A stretch of DNA of 64,000 nucleotides from Actinernus sp. WN-2022 (lineage: Eukaryota; Cnidaria; Anthozoa; Actiniaria; Actinernidae), in contig JAOWCC010001751.1 of NCBI GenBank assembly GCA_030867875.1, forward strand, positions 19,552,026 to 19,616,025, written 5' to 3'. The translations under genes were made by a program, and so were the position numbers. The notes beneath the pieces were generated by a model that was not told the origin of the DNA, made no database searches, and saw only the letters and a list, made by a program, of their open reading frames with translations. Positions 61,145 to 64,000 of the stretch are shown here, one piece after another (within the stretch, counting starts at the first letter, position 1; each line of letters begins with the position of its first letter).

Positions 61145-61790
61145 ACTGCTCTACCATCTGGGATCCTAGGCATGGCGTTGAAAACAAGGGCTCACACAGA
61201 GTGGAAATGGTACAACGAAGGGCTGATCGATGAACGCTATCACGCTTTGACTCATAATCCAGCGTGTCGGCCATGTTAAAAGATCTTAGCTGGCGCTTGC
61301 TCGAACAAAGAAGAGCAGATTCCGACCTTACTCTTTAAAATTACTAATGGGCTTGTTGCCATTAACCCAGCTGATAAACTGCGCCCTGTGAAACGAAGGT
61401 CCCGTCGCACACATGCCAACGCCTTTATACCTCTGGCCGGCACTACTACTTCGTCTGAGAGACTTTCCTTCTATCCAATTGCAAGAACAATTACACAAAA
61501 CAGTATCCTCCTGACATTTTTACTAAAATTAACCCTGCTAGCAGAGGTTATTTTCTCTTACCCTCTCTCCAGTTCCACTAACGAGGAGAAAGTAACAGGT
61601 TACTTTCTCCCTCGTTAGTGGAACTGGAGAGAGGGTAAGAGAAAATAACCTCTGCTAGCAGGGTTACTAAAATTGTAATCCCGCCTCTTTCAATAAGTTT
61701 TAGAGGAGTAATCGTATTGGAAGATAGATAGATATACTTGAACCAACTGCTATTAACTGAATAGTGTCAAATAAAGAAACTGAAACTGAT
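61145..61790 (+). pseudogene. LINE RT C-terminal relic, split by a palindrome
   Basis: Frame pieces read HRVEMVQRRA, KDLSWRLLEQRRADSDLTLF, KITNGLVAINPADKLRPVKR and RRTHANAFIPLAG, then after the 61531-61665 insertion TKIVIPPLSISF. Same LINE family as 51244-51960. Ends with gatagatagatat and an aataaag word. Confidence 0.82.
61531..61665. mobile_element. 135-bp near-perfect palindrome with perfect 9-bp target duplication
   Basis: Arms aaccctgctagcagaggtta ... and complement, centre at about 61598. Flanked by actaaaatt at 61522-61530 and 61666-61674. Inserted in LINE coding sequence, so both edges are unambiguous. Confidence 0.95.
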
Positions 61791-62469
61791 ATAGGGCTTT
61801 CAGTAGTTTCGGAAAATTGGAGCGCGGGAGAATAAGCGCTACGCAGACTAAATGTTATAAGGCCTCTGGCTAGCTCGTGATGTCGGTCGTCGGTCGGTAA
61901 AAAGTAAAAAAACACGTTAGCGTGTCTGGAACCACTCAAGTCGACTTGAAGACTCGCGTACACTGCGCGTACATTTTTTTTTTTTTATGTATTCCTCGAT
62001 TACTTTTTCCTCTACTAGTTGTGGATTGACAATTAGTATTTGCATGAGAAAGGCAAGAAACTAAAATGTAGAGAGCTCGGAAAAGAAGTGTAGTTTTTTT
62101 TTGTGGGGCGGGGGGGGGGGGGGGGGGGGGGGGGGGTACATTTTTATTGGATGGCCTAATTCGCGAGCATGATGAACCTTTTTATCATATGTCATACAAT
62201 CTAGCTTGACGGGAAAATTACAGAAGAGATTTGTTGCCATTACCAAAACCGCCTTTGGTCTGAAACTGTCACATAATCCGAACCATAAGAAATACCCTAA
62301 CCATTCCGAAAACAAGTTCCCAAGTAAACGACAAGGTTTTAGGACTAATTTGTGGCTAGAGTTCACAGGTAAACAAGAAGAGAAGGTAAACGAGAGAGAA
62401 AAAACAATTGTCGATTTTAAAGGCAAACGCCATAACCACTATGCTAATGGCCCTTCCACGTTTTTTTTG
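61791..62469. other. Intergenic with a long G run
   Basis: G(29) at about 62108-62136. A plus-strand ORF at 62206-62478 (MTGKLQKRFVAITKTAFGLK) is lysine-rich and unrecognised. Confidence 0.5.
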
Positions 62470-62803
62470 AACTTTTGATATATACTTATAACAGCAAAAC
62501 CGTCGATACTGCTGAAAAGAGTACCTCGAAGTTTGTCAAAATCCCAAATTTGAGAGTTATATCTTGAATAGGAGCAAAGATACAGGCCCGCAAACTCGGA
62601 ACATTTCGGGAAATTTTACAGACGTTTGTATGGAATTTCAACTGGGGGGAACAAACTTGCCCCCCAGTCAGACTTTCCATACAAACGTTTAATTTGTAAC
62701 TTTTGCTCCTATTCAAGTCTCAAATTTGGGGTTTTGACTAACCTCGAGGTGCTCTTTTCAGCCGTATCGACGGTTTTGCTGTTATACGTATATATCAAAA
62801 GTT
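62470..62803. mobile_element. 334-bp inverted-repeat element
   Basis: Ends aacttttgatatata and complement. Arms of about 150 bp share aacagcaaaaccgtcgata, gagtacctcgaagt- and ttgaataggagcaaa-type words. Central hairpin at 62640-62660 (actgggggg / ccccccagt). Confidence 0.82.
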
Positions 62804-63190
62804 AAATGCTAAGCAAACCACCACTCTCGGAATGTGACAAATTTTTTTATATTTTATGCTTGATTGGTCGTGTCTTCCATGTACTCCTGGTTGTACTGGA
62901 GAGCAAACAAATATCTGAACTAAGAGAGGTTCAACGTGAGCAACGTGAGTTTGACGTGAGCTCCCTGCTCGAATTTTTGCTTGTTGTTTTGCCATTTGTC
63001 ACATGCTAAAAACCTAACCCTAAAAAAACAACCCAGAAGAGTCGCTAGCAGGCTAAACCTCCCCTAATTCTAACTTACGGCGGCCCCAACTCTAACTGTA
63101 TCTAACTCAGTCCCAAGTTACTTCATGTCGCCGGACTCGACCCCAAACCCTCTCTTCTTCAGGTTGATTCGCTGTAGAAATTAAAATTTC

Positions 63191-63251
63191 CCGCCATATT
63201 CATCGCATGCGCAAAAAGTACTTTAAGTTCCATCTTTCCAATATGGCGGCG
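63191..63251 (+). promoter_or_regulatory. IPO9: TATA-less promoter motifs of importin-9 (NRF1-like, YY1-like)
   Basis: cgcatgcgca at 63204-63213 matches the NRF1 palindrome. aatATGGCGGC at 63241-63251 overlaps the start codon and matches the YY1 consensus. A second ccgccat lies at 63191. This set is typical of housekeeping promoters; binding is inferred. Confidence 0.55.
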
Positions 63252-63378
63252 GCCAACGACGAGAGAAACCGCTCATTAAAACAGGCTCTTATAGAAAGCC
63301 TAACGGCAATCCTGTCCCCGGACCAGGAGCTGAGAAGGATGTCTGAAGAACAGCTTAAAGTCCTTGAAGTTACTGAAG
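63243..63378 (+). CDS. IPO9: Importin-9 (karyopherin beta family), first coding exon
   Basis: Importin-9 is a nuclear import receptor (known cargoes include histones H2A-H2B and actin). ATG at 63243, 45 codons plus one base, donor gtaaag at 63379. It reads MAAANDERNRSLKQALIESL, TAILSPDQELRRMSEEQLKV, LEVTE. Vertebrate importin-9 has [20 protein letters not shown] and EEQIKVLEVTEE at the same place, including the exon end after VTE. An upstream in-frame ATG at 63207 would add 12 residues, but the YY1-type context and alignment favour 63243. Exon 2 is not found before position 64000. Confidence 0.87.
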
Positions 63379-64000
63379 GTAAAGTGCTTGTCTACTCGAG
63401 TATATATATTTTAATTTTTGACAGAGGTTGGAATCCTGACATGCCGACAGTTGCTCTTTCTAATTTTATGAGAGATGAATCTCTTCGAAGCTATGTAAGT
63501 GATAGATGTGGTCATTGATTCAGTATTCTTCAGAAATGTTGAAATGCATTTAGATTAAAATATTCTTATAAAGTTTATCTGCAAACGTTTACAGCTTCAT
63601 TAACGGTTAATATTAAACGAATAACGATTGACGTATTATTAACTTTAACGTTTAATTTAAGTTAAATTTAATTTAAGTTAAGTTAAGTTAATTACGTATT
63701 GACTTTTTGAGATGTATTTAATTTCGATTACTCTAATTTGGATAGCTAATATGCACTGAGGCATATTGATTTCATATTCCTAAGGAAAGGACTCATGATT
63801 ACTCTCCCCTCCCTTCTCATCAACTCTCCCATCCCCTCCCCTCCCATACGTACTAATTCCTTTATTGCAAATATTGCACATACTGAAACACAACCTCGCT
63901 TGGTTTCAGGTTTGCCGGTTTTGATATTTTGGTTATGTCAGAAATGTCGAAATTATTTCATTTAAGTGTTGTGAAAAAGCTATTGAAAGTTTGTTGTATT
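63379..64000 (+). other. Importin-9 intron 1 (start)
   Basis: AT-rich with a ttaag/aattt simple repeat at about 63640-63695 and a pyrimidine-rich ctccc stretch at 63800-63845. The coding frame is open to 63518 but diverges from the family after the donor, so it is intron. Confidence 0.7.

Noticed and set aside
63207..63518. Importin-9 start at the upstream ATG and read-through to 63518
   Set aside because: Family alignment begins at MAAAN, and a consensus donor at 63379 sits at the conserved exon end; the sequence after it does not match the family.

Overview
This is a eukaryotic window of about 36-38% GC by eye: short phase-compatible exons with GT-AG borders sit in long introns packed with transposable elements. 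The genes (PDE2A, a secreted discoidin-domain protein, importin-9) and the repeats (CR1/L2-like LINEs, a GMR1-like LTR element, piggyBac, many TIR/hairpin MITEs, tRNA-type SINEs) fit a marine invertebrate, most likely an anthozoan cnidarian (coral or anemone). That placement is inference.

Host genes. (1) Positions 763-46517, minus strand: the regulatory half of a cGMP-stimulated cAMP/cGMP phosphodiesterase of the PDE2A family. I resolve 22 coding exons that join in one phase with no stop (1,548 nt, 516 codons). They cover the PDE2A N-terminal domain, GAF-A and GAF-B (both with an NKXnFX3DE motif) and the linker to the catalytic domain, which lies beyond the left edge. The most 5' exon(s) were not found. 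(2) Positions 52644-60224, minus strand: a three-exon gene for a 181-residue secreted protein with one F5/8-type-C (discoidin) domain. (3) Positions 63243-63378, plus strand: the first coding exon of importin-9, behind a TATA-less promoter with NRF1-like and YY1-like sites; the gene runs off the right edge. Genes 2 and 3 are divergent.

Mobile-element layout. 1-10 kb: LINE fragments, a SINE-like piece and an internally deleted Ty3/gypsy-type LTR element (4.9-8.2 kb) with integrase C-terminus before RT (GMR1-like order). 10-15 kb: a 142-bp hairpin, a roughly 185-bp tandem array and a SINE. 15-19.4 kb: four or more long inverted-repeat elements end to end in (TA)n tracts, including two 531-bp near-perfect hairpins. 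20.0-21.0 kb: a piggyBac relic in TTAA sites. 21.6-26.6 kb: a 5-kb element whose inverted ends are arrays of short degenerate repeats, with a BEN-like exon inside. 28.4-34 kb: a 998-bp TIR element, three copies of one TIR family and a minisatellite inside another. 35.4-36.1 kb: a TTAA-flanked TIR element. 37.8-41.4 kb: a 5'-truncated LINE with target duplication, itself hit by a 602-bp TIR element. 48.5-56 kb: copies of a TA-target MITE family, one holding an exon-like ORF. 57.5-58.9 kb and 61.1-61.8 kb: LINE relics, the second cut by a perfect 135-bp palindrome.

The strongest unexplained pattern is a set of hairpin elements of 49 bp to 1 kb, most with ends resembling TAGCCTG and target duplications of 9 (once 10) bp. 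Several pre-insertion sites can be read directly in this window.
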